A stretch of DNA of 54,410 nucleotides, taken from NCBI GenBank assembly GCA_964508975.1, contig CAZDVQ010000029.1:1-54410 (forward strand), read 5' to 3'. The stretch's first letter is position 1. Every line of letters starts with the position of its first letter. Source of the stretch: CAZDVQ01 sp964508975. GTDB taxonomy: Bacteria > Bacteroidota > Bacteroidia > Chitinophagales > Saprospiraceae. Below the pieces are notes generated by a model. It ran no database searches and was not told where the DNA came from. It was given only the letters and a program-made list of their open reading frames with translations. The translations under genes and the position numbers were made by a program. Shown here one piece after another: positions 16,877 through 24,432 of the stretch.

Positions 16877-17314
16877 CTAGAATCTTAACCACGGTGGCCT
16901 CCATATACTACTCAATGATTCGATAGACACAATATCTTTATACATATGGATTGTAGTACTTACAATCATTATTCCTTTGCTTACGATGCTAGGATATTCA
17001 AGGAGATTAAATATGTACTGAACTGAATCAGCTATCTGGCTACTATGCTTATGGCTAAAGGGAAGCTCGTCGTGGTGTTCATGACCAGAACCTTGATGGC
17101 CTGTATCGTGATAATGTAATTGAATGAAATCAAGCAGCCCTATACCCTTATCTTCGACATCATGATGGTGCTCAAAGTGATGCCATAGTGTAATAAAATG
17201 TTTAACTGTACTGAAAACATGGGTTTGCAACAATTGGTTACACATTATTACGCATAGTAGGCCAAAGGCTACTATTGCGTTTTTTTGTGTGCTGCAATTG
17301 TTTAAGACTTTCAT
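16877..17314 (-). CDS. histidine-rich secreted protein, probable metal binding
   Basis: About 145 residues. The N-terminal hydrophobic segment (residues 12-30, AIVAFGLLCVIMCNQLLQ) is a signal peptide or anchor. The centre carries many His and acidic residues (HHFEHHHDVEDKG, then HYHDTGHQGSGHEHHDELPFSHKH). Short His-rich proteins of this kind precede TonB receptors or efflux genes in Bacteroidota and are thought to bind Zn or Cu. The ATG at 17314 is preferred over a TTG at 17332. A TATCTTTG element at 17355 gives a leader of about 40 nt. Likely first gene of a two-gene operon with the TonB receptor. Confidence 0.65.
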   Translation of the reverse strand: MKVLNNCSTQKNAIVAFGLLCVIMCNQLLQTHVFSTVKHFITLWHHFEHHHDVEDKGIGLLDFIQLHYHDTGHQGSGHEHHDELPFSHKHSSQIADSVQYIFNLLEYPSIVSKGIMIVSTTIHMYKDIVSIESLSSIWRPPWLRF

Positions 17315-17354
17315 GTTTAGTGGTTTACACAAATTTGGTTCCCTCGGAATTATG

Positions 17355-17362
17355 CAAAGATA
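17355..17362 (-). promoter_or_regulatory. -7 element TATCTTTG for the His-rich/TonB operon
   Basis: Plus strand reads CAAAGATA, 41 bp from the ATG at 17314. No metal-regulator palindrome was recognised around it. Confidence 0.5.
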
Positions 17363-17525
17363 CTACTTTTTATCATGTGGTATTTAGCGGTGTATCCGCA
17401 TATGCCCTTTTTAGGTATATAACTACAACTCCAAGATATTCTAAAGCTTGTACTTCTCCTTAAACGCCGCTTAGGTGTTGGGTTTTAGTGGAAGGTGTCT
17501 TGCAAGCGCTTGTCAAAAGGCCAAT

Positions 17526-17750
17526 GCGCCAGCGATGCGGAGCAGTGGCCCGCAGGGCCAGACCGCAACGCGGGCCGAGCGAACCCCGAAGGGCACCGCA
17601 AAGGAGCGTAGCGACTGCGCGAATAGCGAGCTGCGAAGCATGAACGAAGCGGTTTTGCGAAGCAAAAACAAATGTACTCAATGTACATTTGTAGCGAGTG
17701 AACCATTTGCTCCTGCAAATGGGCTCGACGGCGAAGCCGGGGCGCCCAAA
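17526..17750 (+). repeat. GC-rich mosaic intergenic element, copy 9 (longest copy)
   Basis: Starts GCGCCAGCGATG and ends GGGGCGCCCAAA. It contains the TGGCCCGCAGGGCCA hairpin. Three less GC-rich hairpins follow: TTTTGCGAAGCAAAA, ACAAATGTAC...GTACATTTGT, and CCATTTGCTCCTGCAAATGG. The same three are in the copy at 24146, with a compensatory change in the second. It lies between minus-strand genes. Confidence 0.82.
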
Positions 17751-17793
17751 TAGAATAAAGGATGAAATGAATAAACGATGAAATGATTTATCC
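17751..17793. repeat. degenerate GATGAAATGAATAAAC repeats
   Basis: Units of GATGAAAT and GAATAAAC directly after the CCCAAA end of the element. The same pattern follows the elements at 41211 and 45879. Confidence 0.65.
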
Positions 17794-17868
17794 AGCATGC
17801 AACTTAGCCTAAGTTTAGCTTGTAAGTCGTTAATCCTGTCAACCTATTTTAGACAAACACAAACTATC

Positions 17869-17918
17869 AACTCTAAACTCATAACTTTTAACTCATAACT
17901 TTTAACTCATAACTCATT
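17869..17918. repeat. ACTCATAACTTTTA tandem repeats
   Basis: Three to four imperfect copies of AACTCATAACTTTT end 3 bp before the stop codon of the glycosyltransferase gene. They act as a simple-sequence spacer. Confidence 0.7.
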
Positions 17919-17920
17919 GC

Positions 17921-18637
17921 CTATCTCCCAAGCAGACCGTACTTGAAAATGCAGTACATAGCCCGTACGCCGTCTTTCCAGCCAATTTTTTTGCCATCGG
18001 CGTAAGTGCGGCCGTAGTATGAAATGCCTACCTCGTAGATGCGGATATCGCGTTCGCGGGTAATTTTGGCCGTTACTTCCGGCTCGAAACCAAAGCGTTT
18101 TTCAACCAGTGGTATACCTTGGATGATGTTGCGTTTAAAAAGTTTGTAGCAGGTTTCCATGTCGGTGAGGTTTACCCCCGTGAAAAGGTTCGACATGAAG
18201 GTGAGGAAACGGTTGCCAAAAGTGTGCCCCAGGAACATGACCCGGTGTGGTTTGCCGCCGATAAACCGCGAGCCGTAAACCACGTCGGCGTGCCCGTCGA
18301 GGATGGGTTGCAGCAGCAGTTTGTATTCCTGCGGGTCGTATTCTAGGTCGGCATCTTGGATGATGACCCAATCGCCGCTGGCCTTGGATATGCCCGTGTG
18401 CAGCGCGGCACCCTTGCCTTGGTTAACCTCGTGTTTGTAGTACTGTATGTTCAGGTCGGTGTTGGCCGCCATGTACGTTTGCAAGGCTTGCTCGGTATCA
18501 TCGCGGGAGCAATCGTTAACGATGATGATTTCCTTCTGTATGTCGTTAGGCAAGCTTACCTGCTTGATTTTATCGAGGATCAAGTGTATCGTTTTGGCTT
18601 CGTTAAACGCAGGTATGATGATAGAAAGCTGTTGCAT
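17921..18637 (-). CDS. glycosyltransferase family 2, dolichol/polyprenyl-phosphate-mannose-synthase-like
   Basis: A 238-residue soluble GT-A enzyme. Motifs: LSIIIPAFNEAKTI at the start, EIIIVNDCSRDDTEQ, WVIIQDADLEYDPQEY (the metal-binding DAD), and GSRFIGGKPHRVMF. The sequence is typical of the DPM1-like branch, which transfers a sugar from a nucleotide donor to polyprenyl phosphate. There are no C-terminal membrane helices, so any lipid contact would be peripheral. The acceptor is not known. Upstream lies a TACCTTTG element, then the NUDIX gene. Confidence 0.88.
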   Translation of the reverse strand: MQQLSIIIPAFNEAKTIHLILDKIKQVSLPNDIQKEIIIVNDCSRDDTEQALQTYMAANTDLNIQYYKHEVNQGKGAALHTGISKASGDWVIIQDADLEYDPQEYKLLLQPILDGHADVVYGSRFIGGKPHRVMFLGHTFGNRFLTFMSNLFTGVNLTDMETCYKLFKRNIIQGIPLVEKRFGFEPEVTAKITRERDIRIYEVGISYYGRTYADGKKIGWKDGVRAMYCIFKYGLLGR

Positions 18638-18663
18638 GGCTTGTTTAATGTAGTTTGAAGCTG

Positions 18664-18671
18664 CAAAGGTA
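18664..18671 (-). promoter_or_regulatory. -7 element TACCTTTG for the GT2 gene
   Basis: Plus strand CAAAGGTA, 27 bp from the ATG at 18637. This gene therefore has its own promoter rather than reading only from accC-NUDIX. Confidence 0.55.
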
Positions 18672-18692
18672 TCGTTTTTTGAACACTATCGG

Positions 18693-19136
18693 CTAGTGCA
18701 TGGCCAGCAAGTCGCGTACCGCTGCTTGTTCGCTTTCCAGGGTCATTAGTTCAGGTGTCAGTTTTTCCAAGGATATCCATCGATACCGAAAAGGCTGGCT
18801 TTCCGTTAGTTCTAGCGGCTCGGCCTGCGTAGGGTAGGGGAGTGGGGCTGGGCTGCTAATCTGGTAATAAATTGGCACCACCTGTTGCGTGGGCGAAAAT
18901 GCCGACACGATGCACATCTCCGGCACGGATACAATGGCCCCAATCTCAATGTCGATACCGAGTTCTTCCTGGTATTCCCGGCGCAAGGCTTCGTGTAGGC
19001 CCTCGCCGAACTCGACACCACCGCCCGGAATCTTGACCAGGTGTATGCCTTTGATGAGTTCATCGCTGACCAATAGGCTATTGTCGCGTATCAGGAGACC
19101 GTATACACGTACCGAGAAATGGGTTATTGCCGCCAT
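18693..19136 (-). CDS. NUDIX hydrolase
   Basis: 147 residues. The Nudix box is complete: GGGVEFGEGLHEALRREYQEELGID, with the REYQEE metal-binding helix. The family cleaves nucleoside diphosphates linked to another group; the substrate is not predictable here. The ATG at 19136 is preferred to an upstream TTG because it sits 2 nt after the accC stop codon, implying coupled translation. It is the last gene of an accC-NUDIX pair. Confidence 0.88.
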   Translation of the reverse strand: MAAITHFSVRVYGLLIRDNSLLVSDELIKGIHLVKIPGGGVEFGEGLHEALRREYQEELGIDIEIGAIVSVPEMCIVSAFSPTQQVVPIYYQISSPAPLPYPTQAEPLELTESQPFRYRWISLEKLTPELMTLESEQAAVRDLLAMH

Positions 19137-19138
19137 GT

Positions 19139-20641
19139 TTAGTATTGTTGTCGCCTGATTTTCCAAGGCGAAAATCCTGTTCCAGTATTACCACCGGTAC
19201 TACCACTTGGAACGCCTTGGGCCTTAGGTTTCTGTGCGACCATCAGCGCACCCATGAAAGCGGCTACCGCTGCTTCGTCGGCGTCTTCATGCACCAACAT
19301 CTCGGGTTTGAAATGTTGTTGTACGAAGTGGGTATCAAACTTGCCCGACAGGAATGCCTCGTGTTGTAGTACAAATGTACCAAATGGCAAGGTGGTCTCA
19401 ACACCCGTTATTTTATATTCTTGTATGGCCCGTAGCATACGGTCGATGGCCTCTTGGCGGTCGGTACCGTATGTTACCAACTTGGCAATCATCGGGTCGT
19501 AGTAAATCGGGATTTCCATGCCGGCTTCAAAACCGTCGTCTACCCTAACGCCGTGGCCCTTGGGTGGCTGGTAATCGCGAAGCGTACCCACGCTCGGTAA
19601 GAAGTTGCTGCTGGGGTCCTCGGCATACACGCGTAGCTCGATGGCGTGGCCTTGAATTTTCAGGTCCTCTTGTTTGAACGGCAGCGGCAGGTTACGGGCC
19701 ACGTTGATTTGGGTACGCACCAAGTCGATACCTGTGATCATCTCGGTCACAGGGTGTTCTACCTGGAGGCGGGTATTCATTTCCAGGAAGTAGAAATTCA
19801 GGTGCTCGTCAACGAGGAACTCCACGGTACCAGCGCCGGTGTAGTTACAAGCCTTGGCCACGTTAACGGCGGCCTCGCCCATAGCTTTGCGCACCTCGTG
19901 CGTGAGGATAACAGAAGGAGCCTCTTCTACCACTTTTTGGTGGCGGCGTTGTATAGAACACTCGCGCTCAAAGAGGTAGCAAGTGTTGCCGAAATTATCG
20001 GCCATGATTTGAATCTCGATGTGGCGTGGCGAGCCGATGTATTTCTCGATGAAAACCGAGCCGTCGCCGAAGGCCGAAACCGCTTCCGAAATGGCGCGTT
20101 GCATTTGTTCTTCCAGCTCGTCCATGTGCTGCACGATGCGCATACCTTTGCCACCACCACCGGCCGAGGCTTTCACAAGGATAGGGAAACCCACGCGTTC
20201 GGCTACTTCGCGGGCCTCGTCAATATTGTCGATGGCACGGTCAATGCCGGGCACCATGGGCACGTTGTACGATTTCACGGCTTCTTTGGCGGCCAGCTTG
20301 CTGCCCATCACGCGGATGGCATCGGGGCGTGGACCAATGAAAGTAATGCCCGCGTCGGTTACTTTTTGGCAAAATTCAGCATTCTCGCTCAAAAAACCAT
20401 AGCCAGGATGGATGCCATCCACGCCAAGCCGCTTGCAGATGTCGATGATTTTATCCATTTGGAGGTACGACTGTGCCGAGGGGGCTGGACCCACGCATAC
20501 GGCTTCATCGGCAAAGCGCACGTGCGGCGATTTACGGTCGGGCTCCGAGTAAATGGCAACGGTTTTGATACCCATTTCGCGGGCGGTCCGCATGATGCGC
20601 AAGGCTATTTCACCGCGGTTGGCTACAAGTATTTTCTTCAT
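19139..20641 (-). CDS. accC: biotin carboxylase subunit of an acyl-CoA carboxylase
   Basis: About 500 residues. N-terminal biotin carboxylase domain (KKILVANRGEIALRIMRTAREMG), ATP-grasp with KASAGGGGKGMRIV, then EMNTRLQVEHPVTEMITGIDLV with catalytic residues in place. A C-terminal extension of about 45 residues (after the usual end near FDTHFV) ends in a Gly/Ser/Thr-rich tail and PWKIRRQQY. It makes carboxybiotin from ATP and bicarbonate. No biotin carrier or carboxyltransferase gene lies nearby, so whether it serves acetyl-CoA or propionyl-CoA carboxylase is open. The start at 20641 gives the normal N-terminus. Confidence 0.93.
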   Translation of the reverse strand: MKKILVANRGEIALRIMRTAREMGIKTVAIYSEPDRKSPHVRFADEAVCVGPAPSAQSYLQMDKIIDICKRLGVDGIHPGYGFLSENAEFCQKVTDAGITFIGPRPDAIRVMGSKLAAKEAVKSYNVPMVPGIDRAIDNIDEAREVAERVGFPILVKASAGGGGKGMRIVQHMDELEEQMQRAISEAVSAFGDGSVFIEKYIGSPRHIEIQIMADNFGNTCYLFERECSIQRRHQKVVEEAPSVILTHEVRKAMGEAAVNVAKACNYTGAGTVEFLVDEHLNFYFLEMNTRLQVEHPVTEMITGIDLVRTQINVARNLPLPFKQEDLKIQGHAIELRVYAEDPSSNFLPSVGTLRDYQPPKGHGVRVDDGFEAGMEIPIYYDPMIAKLVTYGTDRQEAIDRMLRAIQEYKITGVETTLPFGTFVLQHEAFLSGKFDTHFVQQHFKPEMLVHEDADEAAVAAFMGALMVAQKPKAQGVPSGSTGGNTGTGFSPWKIRRQQY

Positions 20642-20735
20642 GGTCGAGACGGCTGTTAATGGGCGCAAAGTAAGTGAAATTTAATCAGTTTTGCTACATT
20701 TTGGCCTTGGAATTAAATATATAGATATAAAGATA

Positions 20736-20845
20736 TTTTGGGCGTGCCCCTCGCTGTCGCTCGGGTCGCCACCCTCCGCGCTCGCTGGACGCTCGGTGCC
20801 TATGGCACTGGCCGCTGCGCGGCCACGCTACGGTCGGCTCACGCG
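20736..20845 (-). repeat. GC-rich mosaic intergenic element, copy 10 (reverse orientation)
   Basis: TTTTGGGCGTGCCCC at the left, GCTCACGC at the right. On the minus strand the core reads CACCGAGCGTCCAGCGAGC and the hairpins TGGCCGCGCAGCGGCCA and GTGCCATAGGCAC. The stop codon of the next gene (20850) is only a few bases from its head end. Confidence 0.8.
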
Positions 20846-20849
20846 GGGG

Positions 20850-21413
20850 CTAGGGTTCTTTACGGCCAAAGTGATAATTCAAGCCTATCACGTATTGTGT
20901 ATTGTTGTACTTGCGTGGTACATCTGACAAGATATTGTAGTTGTAAAAACCAACATCCAGGAATAAGCCTTTATAAATTTTCAACTCAGCACCGCCACCG
21001 TAACCGATGTAAAAAAGCCCTTCCAGCTTGTATGGATCTTCAAGTCCACAGGAGCAAAAATTGCCGTAATGCCCCGATACTTCGGCGTGCATGTGCCCGT
21101 TTGGCCATTTGAAAAATTGGAACTGGTTAAAAATACCCGTCATGGAAAAACGGTGTTTATTATTCGGGAAATATCCATCGCGCGTAGCTATTCCAAAATA
21201 GGAGATACCTAGGTAGTAATGCTTAGTGATAGACACCGCAATGTTTGTGTTGAGTACATGTTGAAGATACCATTCTGTATATAAATCCGGGTCAATATCA
21301 AACTTAAATGTATAGTTAGCCCCAACAATCAACTCTTTCCCGAAATAAGATTGTGCTTGAGCCATGCCAACCGCAAGGTACAAGCAAAACAAAAGCATGA
21401 TTAATTTTTTCAT
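20850..21413 (-). CDS. small outer-membrane beta-barrel-like protein, unknown function
   Basis: 187 residues. A clear signal peptide (MKKLIMLLFCLYLAVGMAQAQ) precedes alternating hydrophobic/aromatic strands, for example ELIVGANYTFKF, YLGISYFGIATR and LFLDVGFYNYNIL. The C-terminal strand QYVIGLNYHFGRKEP resembles a small porin-like barrel. No named family. It follows a similar-sized barrel gene by 11 nt and is last in a three-gene minus-strand cluster starting with the lipoprotein at 22825. The GC-rich element lies immediately past its stop. Confidence 0.65.
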   Translation of the reverse strand: MKKLIMLLFCLYLAVGMAQAQSYFGKELIVGANYTFKFDIDPDLYTEWYLQHVLNTNIAVSITKHYYLGISYFGIATRDGYFPNNKHRFSMTGIFNQFQFFKWPNGHMHAEVSGHYGNFCSCGLEDPYKLEGLFYIGYGGGAELKIYKGLFLDVGFYNYNILSDVPRKYNNTQYVIGLNYHFGRKEP

Positions 21414-21424
21414 GGTGTTTAAAC

Positions 21425-22027
21425 TTATTTTGTGATGCGTAAAAAGTAATATTCTAAAGCCACTCGACCATTCAGGTGAAAACTTTGACCGACATAATAG
21501 TTGGGTGTAAAGGCCAAATTCAAGGCCAGACCTTTGTAAATGAATGCGCTGGTACCTAGGCAGAAGCGCAGCCTGTGGTATTTTAAGGTTGGCTCAATGG
21601 CCTGGACATTATCTTCAACGTAATAATTGGTCATCCTATAATTCAACTCGACGTAAGGTTTAAAGCGCATGAACAGGTTTTTGAAGGAACTGGGTGGTGG
21701 CCAGTTCTTGGGCATTTCCCAAGCTTTAAAGGTATATCGTATTTGTGCGCCATAACCGAAGGCTGGGTCTCGGCTGGTATAGTCGCTGCGTACAAAATCA
21801 TATTCGGCCCCTAGTCCAAATGCCATGTTAGGGCTTAAGTACACGTTAAAGTAAGGCGATAGTAATGTCTGGGAAAAATGGTAAGTGGTATCTGCTATCC
21901 AATCTTTTCCTCTTATAGAGTACCCCGCACTTTCAAACCCCAATATTAACTTGGGTTGCCGTAGGTTCTGGGTTTGAACCAGTCCTACCATAAAAAGTTG
22001 TAAGCATAGGCTTAAAATGTACTTCAT
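21425..22027 (-). CDS. small outer-membrane beta-barrel-like protein, unknown function
   Basis: About 200 residues. Signal peptide MKYILSLCLQLFMVGLVQTQ, then amphipathic strands (PYFNVYLSPNMAFGLGAEYDFV, RLRFCLGTSAFIYKGLALNL) and a C-terminal strand RVALEYYFLRITK. It probably forms an 8- to 10-stranded barrel. It is not obviously homologous to the next gene beyond general barrel features. The ATG at 22027 is used; the in-frame start at 22045 is a TTG. It is the middle gene of the lipoprotein-barrel-barrel cluster, with 11 nt to the next. Confidence 0.62.
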   Translation of the reverse strand: MKYILSLCLQLFMVGLVQTQNLRQPKLILGFESAGYSIRGKDWIADTTYHFSQTLLSPYFNVYLSPNMAFGLGAEYDFVRSDYTSRDPAFGYGAQIRYTFKAWEMPKNWPPPSSFKNLFMRFKPYVELNYRMTNYYVEDNVQAIEPTLKYHRLRFCLGTSAFIYKGLALNLAFTPNYYVGQSFHLNGRVALEYYFLRITK

Positions 22028-22082
22028 GCAGTTATTTTTTAACAAGCTTGGTTAGAATAATAGCTAACATCTGCAACTCTAC

Positions 22083-22825
22083 TTACCAGCTAAAGCAAGA
22101 TGACATTTTATCGTCTGCGGGGTCCCATAAGGGATGGCCTGTTAAACAGATGTTTTGCCACCCCCAACCACGAACGGTAACAATATGTTTATCATAAAAT
22201 ACCCTGTCATATATAGCATTGAATCCGTAAATGTTGAAAAGAAAAAGACGAGATACTTTGTTGTTCCATCCCGGTGCCATGAAAGGCGTGAAACCAGCAA
22301 GGGAAGGCCAAGAAGAGCCTCCAACACAGTCTTTATGCAACATAGTGGGCATGGGCCAAATCTGTTTTGCTAATAGCTCAGGAAAATTTGTTGCTATATA
22401 ACTTTCTTGGTAATCCATAAAGCTCTGAGATACACTGCCAGTACTATCATACTCGGCAATATAACCGTTATCCTCGGCATATTGGGCTAAATGAGCAGAT
22501 GCCTGGAAGATTTTCCGCAATGGGATTTCATGGTCATCCCCAAAATCGAAAAAATCACTTTTTGAAGAGAAGCTCCACCACGTAGCAGTACCTAAGCTGT
22601 CTATGGTAACAACGTTATATCCTAGTTCGCTTACGGAAAATTCATCTTCGTGTACAATTACGCCGTCCATGGCAAACAAATAATTCTGGATGGTGTTACC
22701 CCCCGTGTTTGGCGTATCTGTTTTAGCCATAAATTCAGCTTGATTTGTGTCAAGCAAAGAATCACCTTTTTTAGCACAAGAGGCCATCAATAATGACAGG
22801 CCTATAAAAAAACAAATTGTTTCAT
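22083..22825 (-). pseudogene. lipoprotein gene with its signal peptide out of frame (7-A run)
   Basis: The main frame (22790 to 22083, about 235 codons) starts in the middle of a lipobox: LSLLMASC. The missing n-region, MKQFVF, is encoded from an ATG at 22825 but in the other frame. One extra base in the run of seven A at 22806-22812 would join them into MKQFVFFIGLSLLMASC, a textbook lipoprotein signal with Cys17. The mature part has no recognised domain; it is Trp- and aromatic-rich. Either this is slipped-strand phase variation, a mutation, or a sequencing error. An internal TTG/ATG start at 22790/22787 would give a protein without export. A TATCTTTG element lies 84 bp upstream of 22825. 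Confidence 0.7.
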
Positions 22826-22908
22826 AATTTTGATTTTTTAGCGTTCCCTAAATCCCAGAAAACACTGATTAAATAATTAAATTAAACCCGTTGCAGATGT
22901 TAGCCTTA

Positions 22909-22916
22909 CAAAGATA
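22909..22916 (-). promoter_or_regulatory. -7 element TATCTTTG for the lipoprotein-barrel cluster
   Basis: Plus strand CAAAGATA. Its leader would be about 80 nt and run into the ATG at 22825, supporting that ATG as the ancestral start. Confidence 0.5.
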
Positions 22917-23000
22917 TTTTTATTTTGTGTAATTCCTCCAATAACATGAAAAAAAATAAATCTAATTTTTTATTGCGGCATGAATGATAGGTTAGGTTAT

Positions 23001-23022
23001 TTTTGGGCGTGCCCCTGGCTAG
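23001..23022 (-). repeat. remnant of the GC-rich element (both ends, no middle)
   Basis: TTTTGGGCGTGCCCC, identical to the tail end of copies 10 and 18, followed within 3 bp by GGCTAG, which resembles the head end. The interior is missing, as after a deletion between the ends. Confidence 0.5.
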
Positions 23023-23046
23023 TACTCTCCCATTAAGCACTGCTTC

Positions 23047-23112
23047 AAAAAAAACGACTGTTCACATTTTTTATTTGTTCACGTTCCGTGAACATCCAAA
23101 AAACGTGAACAG
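23047..23112 (-). terminator. large palindromic terminator of the DUF4349 gene
   Basis: A 55-bp near-perfect palindrome (23058-23112) with arms built from CTGTTCAC...TGTTCACG and CGTGAACA...CGTGAACAG around the centre TTC. On the minus strand it is followed by CG and eight T (23047-23054). It lies 60 bp past the stop at 23173, so it fits an intrinsic terminator. The repeated TGTTCAC half-sites could alternatively be an operator, but the T-tract favours termination. Confidence 0.7.
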
Positions 23113-23172
23113 AACTTTTCATAATATGAGATAACCCCACCCTTCATAACCTTTTCGGGCAGTACTGCTCTG

Positions 23173-24039
23173 CTACTCCTTCCCCTTAAACACTTTTTCC
23201 AAGACCTTGAACTTGTCCAAGCTCAAAAGCAACAGGTAAGCGAACAAGCTCATGAAAAACAGTCCAACCATGAGGCCGGCATAAACGCCAACGGTCCATT
23301 CTAATGCTACCTTGATGCGGTGCATGAGGCTGATTTTTTGTACACTACCTTCAAACAGCGAGAATTTCACGGTACAGAACTCATTTACATCGTCAAAATC
23401 GCCGAGGCTTACGCCTAAATCCTGGAGTTGTTGTTCAATTTCCAAGATACGGTTTTCCAGGTTCATGTACTCGTCAATCTTGCCGCCTTTGGCTTTGAGT
23501 TCGATGAGTGAGGCCCTGGTTTGCTCTAGTGATAAACGTTGGGCGTTCAAGGCTTTATACTCGTTGGTCTTGTCGGTTTTGGTAATTTGTTTGGCATGTA
23601 CCCGACCAATTTGAATCAAATTTTGGTACAAGGCGTCGAAGCTTTCAGGTGGTACACCAATGTGTAAGTACATCTCGCGGTTGCCGTTGTTGCCGTTCTT
23701 TTGTTCGTACTGTATAAGTCCTTTGAACTGTTCTACGGCCTTGCGGGCTTTCAACTCGTCGGCTTCAAACTTGGGCGTGTGTGCGCTTACATCGGCAATT
23801 TTTTCAAATTTTTGGTCAACGCTGGTTTGGGTATTCCCTTCTTTGGCCTCGTATTTATCCGAGGCGTAGTTGCGTTTCATATCAGCATCGCCGGTGCTGA
23901 AACTACCTCTAAAACTTACTTCCGACTCGTCGCGTGTTTTGGTGTAGCCATAGGCTAATCGGAACAAAAACAGCAACACAAACAACAATACAAGTGCGCC
24001 GAATAATTTTAAAAATCGCTGTTTCAAACTTTGGTTCAT
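23173..24039 (-). CDS. DUF4349 domain membrane-anchored protein
   Basis: 288 residues. N-terminal membrane segment (about 11-30, LFGALVLLFVLLFLFRLAYG), extracytoplasmic domain with the DUF4349 pattern (MYLHIGVPPESFDALYQNL, then KTNEYKALNAQRLSLEQTRASLIEL), a coiled-coil stretch (YMNLENRILEIEQQLQDL) and a second membrane segment near residues 250-278. The C-terminus is cytoplasmic and basic. The function is unknown; some family members are lipoproteins. It has its own TACTTTTG element and terminator, so it is monocistronic. Confidence 0.82.
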   Translation of the reverse strand: MNQSLKQRFLKLFGALVLLFVLLFLFRLAYGYTKTRDESEVSFRGSFSTGDADMKRNYASDKYEAKEGNTQTSVDQKFEKIADVSAHTPKFEADELKARKAVEQFKGLIQYEQKNGNNGNREMYLHIGVPPESFDALYQNLIQIGRVHAKQITKTDKTNEYKALNAQRLSLEQTRASLIELKAKGGKIDEYMNLENRILEIEQQLQDLGVSLGDFDDVNEFCTVKFSLFEGSVQKISLMHRIKVALEWTVGVYAGLMVGLFFMSLFAYLLLLSLDKFKVLEKVFKGKE

Positions 24040-24076
24040 GGGGTAGGGGCGTTGCGGTTAAACAAGTGTAGTTATA

Positions 24077-24084
24077 CAAAAGTA
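24077..24084 (-). promoter_or_regulatory. -7 element TACTTTTG for the DUF4349 gene
   Basis: Plus strand CAAAAGTA, 38 bp from the ATG at 24039. Confidence 0.5.
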
Positions 24085-24145
24085 GTGAATTGAATTGAAA
24101 TTTTAGGAATTGCATGATTGATGGGATAATTGAACCAGCTTCCAT

Positions 24146-24347
24146 GCGCTAGTGATGTATAAGCGTAGCGGTTTTGCGAGCAAAAACAAATGTGCTAAAC
24201 GCACATTTGTAGCAAGCGCACCATTTGCTCCTGCAAATGGCTCGGTAGCCCGCAGGGCCAGACCGCAACGCGGGCCGAGCGAATAGCGAGCGCCGTAGCG
24301 TAACGGCGACACGTACGCACTGCGAAGTGGCGCAGCGCCCAAAAAAA
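24146..24347 (+). repeat. GC-rich mosaic intergenic element, copy 12
   Basis: Starts GCGCTAGTGATG and ends GGCGCAGCGCCCAAAAAAA. Near its head it carries the three-hairpin cassette also found in copy 9 (ACAAATGTGC...GCACATTTGT here). TGGCTCGGTAGCCC-type sequence, GGGCCAGACCGCAACGCGGG and the core CCGAGCGAATAGCGAGC follow. The cassette order differs from copy 9, where it sits near the tail. It lies between divergent genes. Confidence 0.82.
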
Positions 24348-24404
24348 GATAAAATAAACAATACAACGGTGATAAAAGTCCCCCACACCCTCCAATCGCT
24401 TTCG

Positions 24405-24412
24405 TAACTTTG
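24405..24412 (+). promoter_or_regulatory. -7 element TAACTTTG for the TonB receptor gene
   Basis: TAnnTTTG match, 20 bp before the ATG at 24433. Confidence 0.6.
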
Positions 24413-24432
24413 CGGACTAGATTCCAAGCCCC

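Noticed and set aside
17440..17490. Minus-strand tail reading AAFKEKYKL then stop, as a gene remnant
   Set aside because: Only nine residues between stops; too short to support.
17526..17750. GC-rich hairpin strings as tRNA or rRNA fragments
   Set aside because: No tRNA-like arm geometry, TTCGA loop or CCA end. The same strings recur across spacers with cassette shuffling, which fits a repeat family instead.
19646..20659. Long plus-strand open frame of 337 codons
   Set aside because: It lies antisense within accC, whose protein is unmistakable. The frame is open because of the GC-rich third positions of accC and has no recognisable features.
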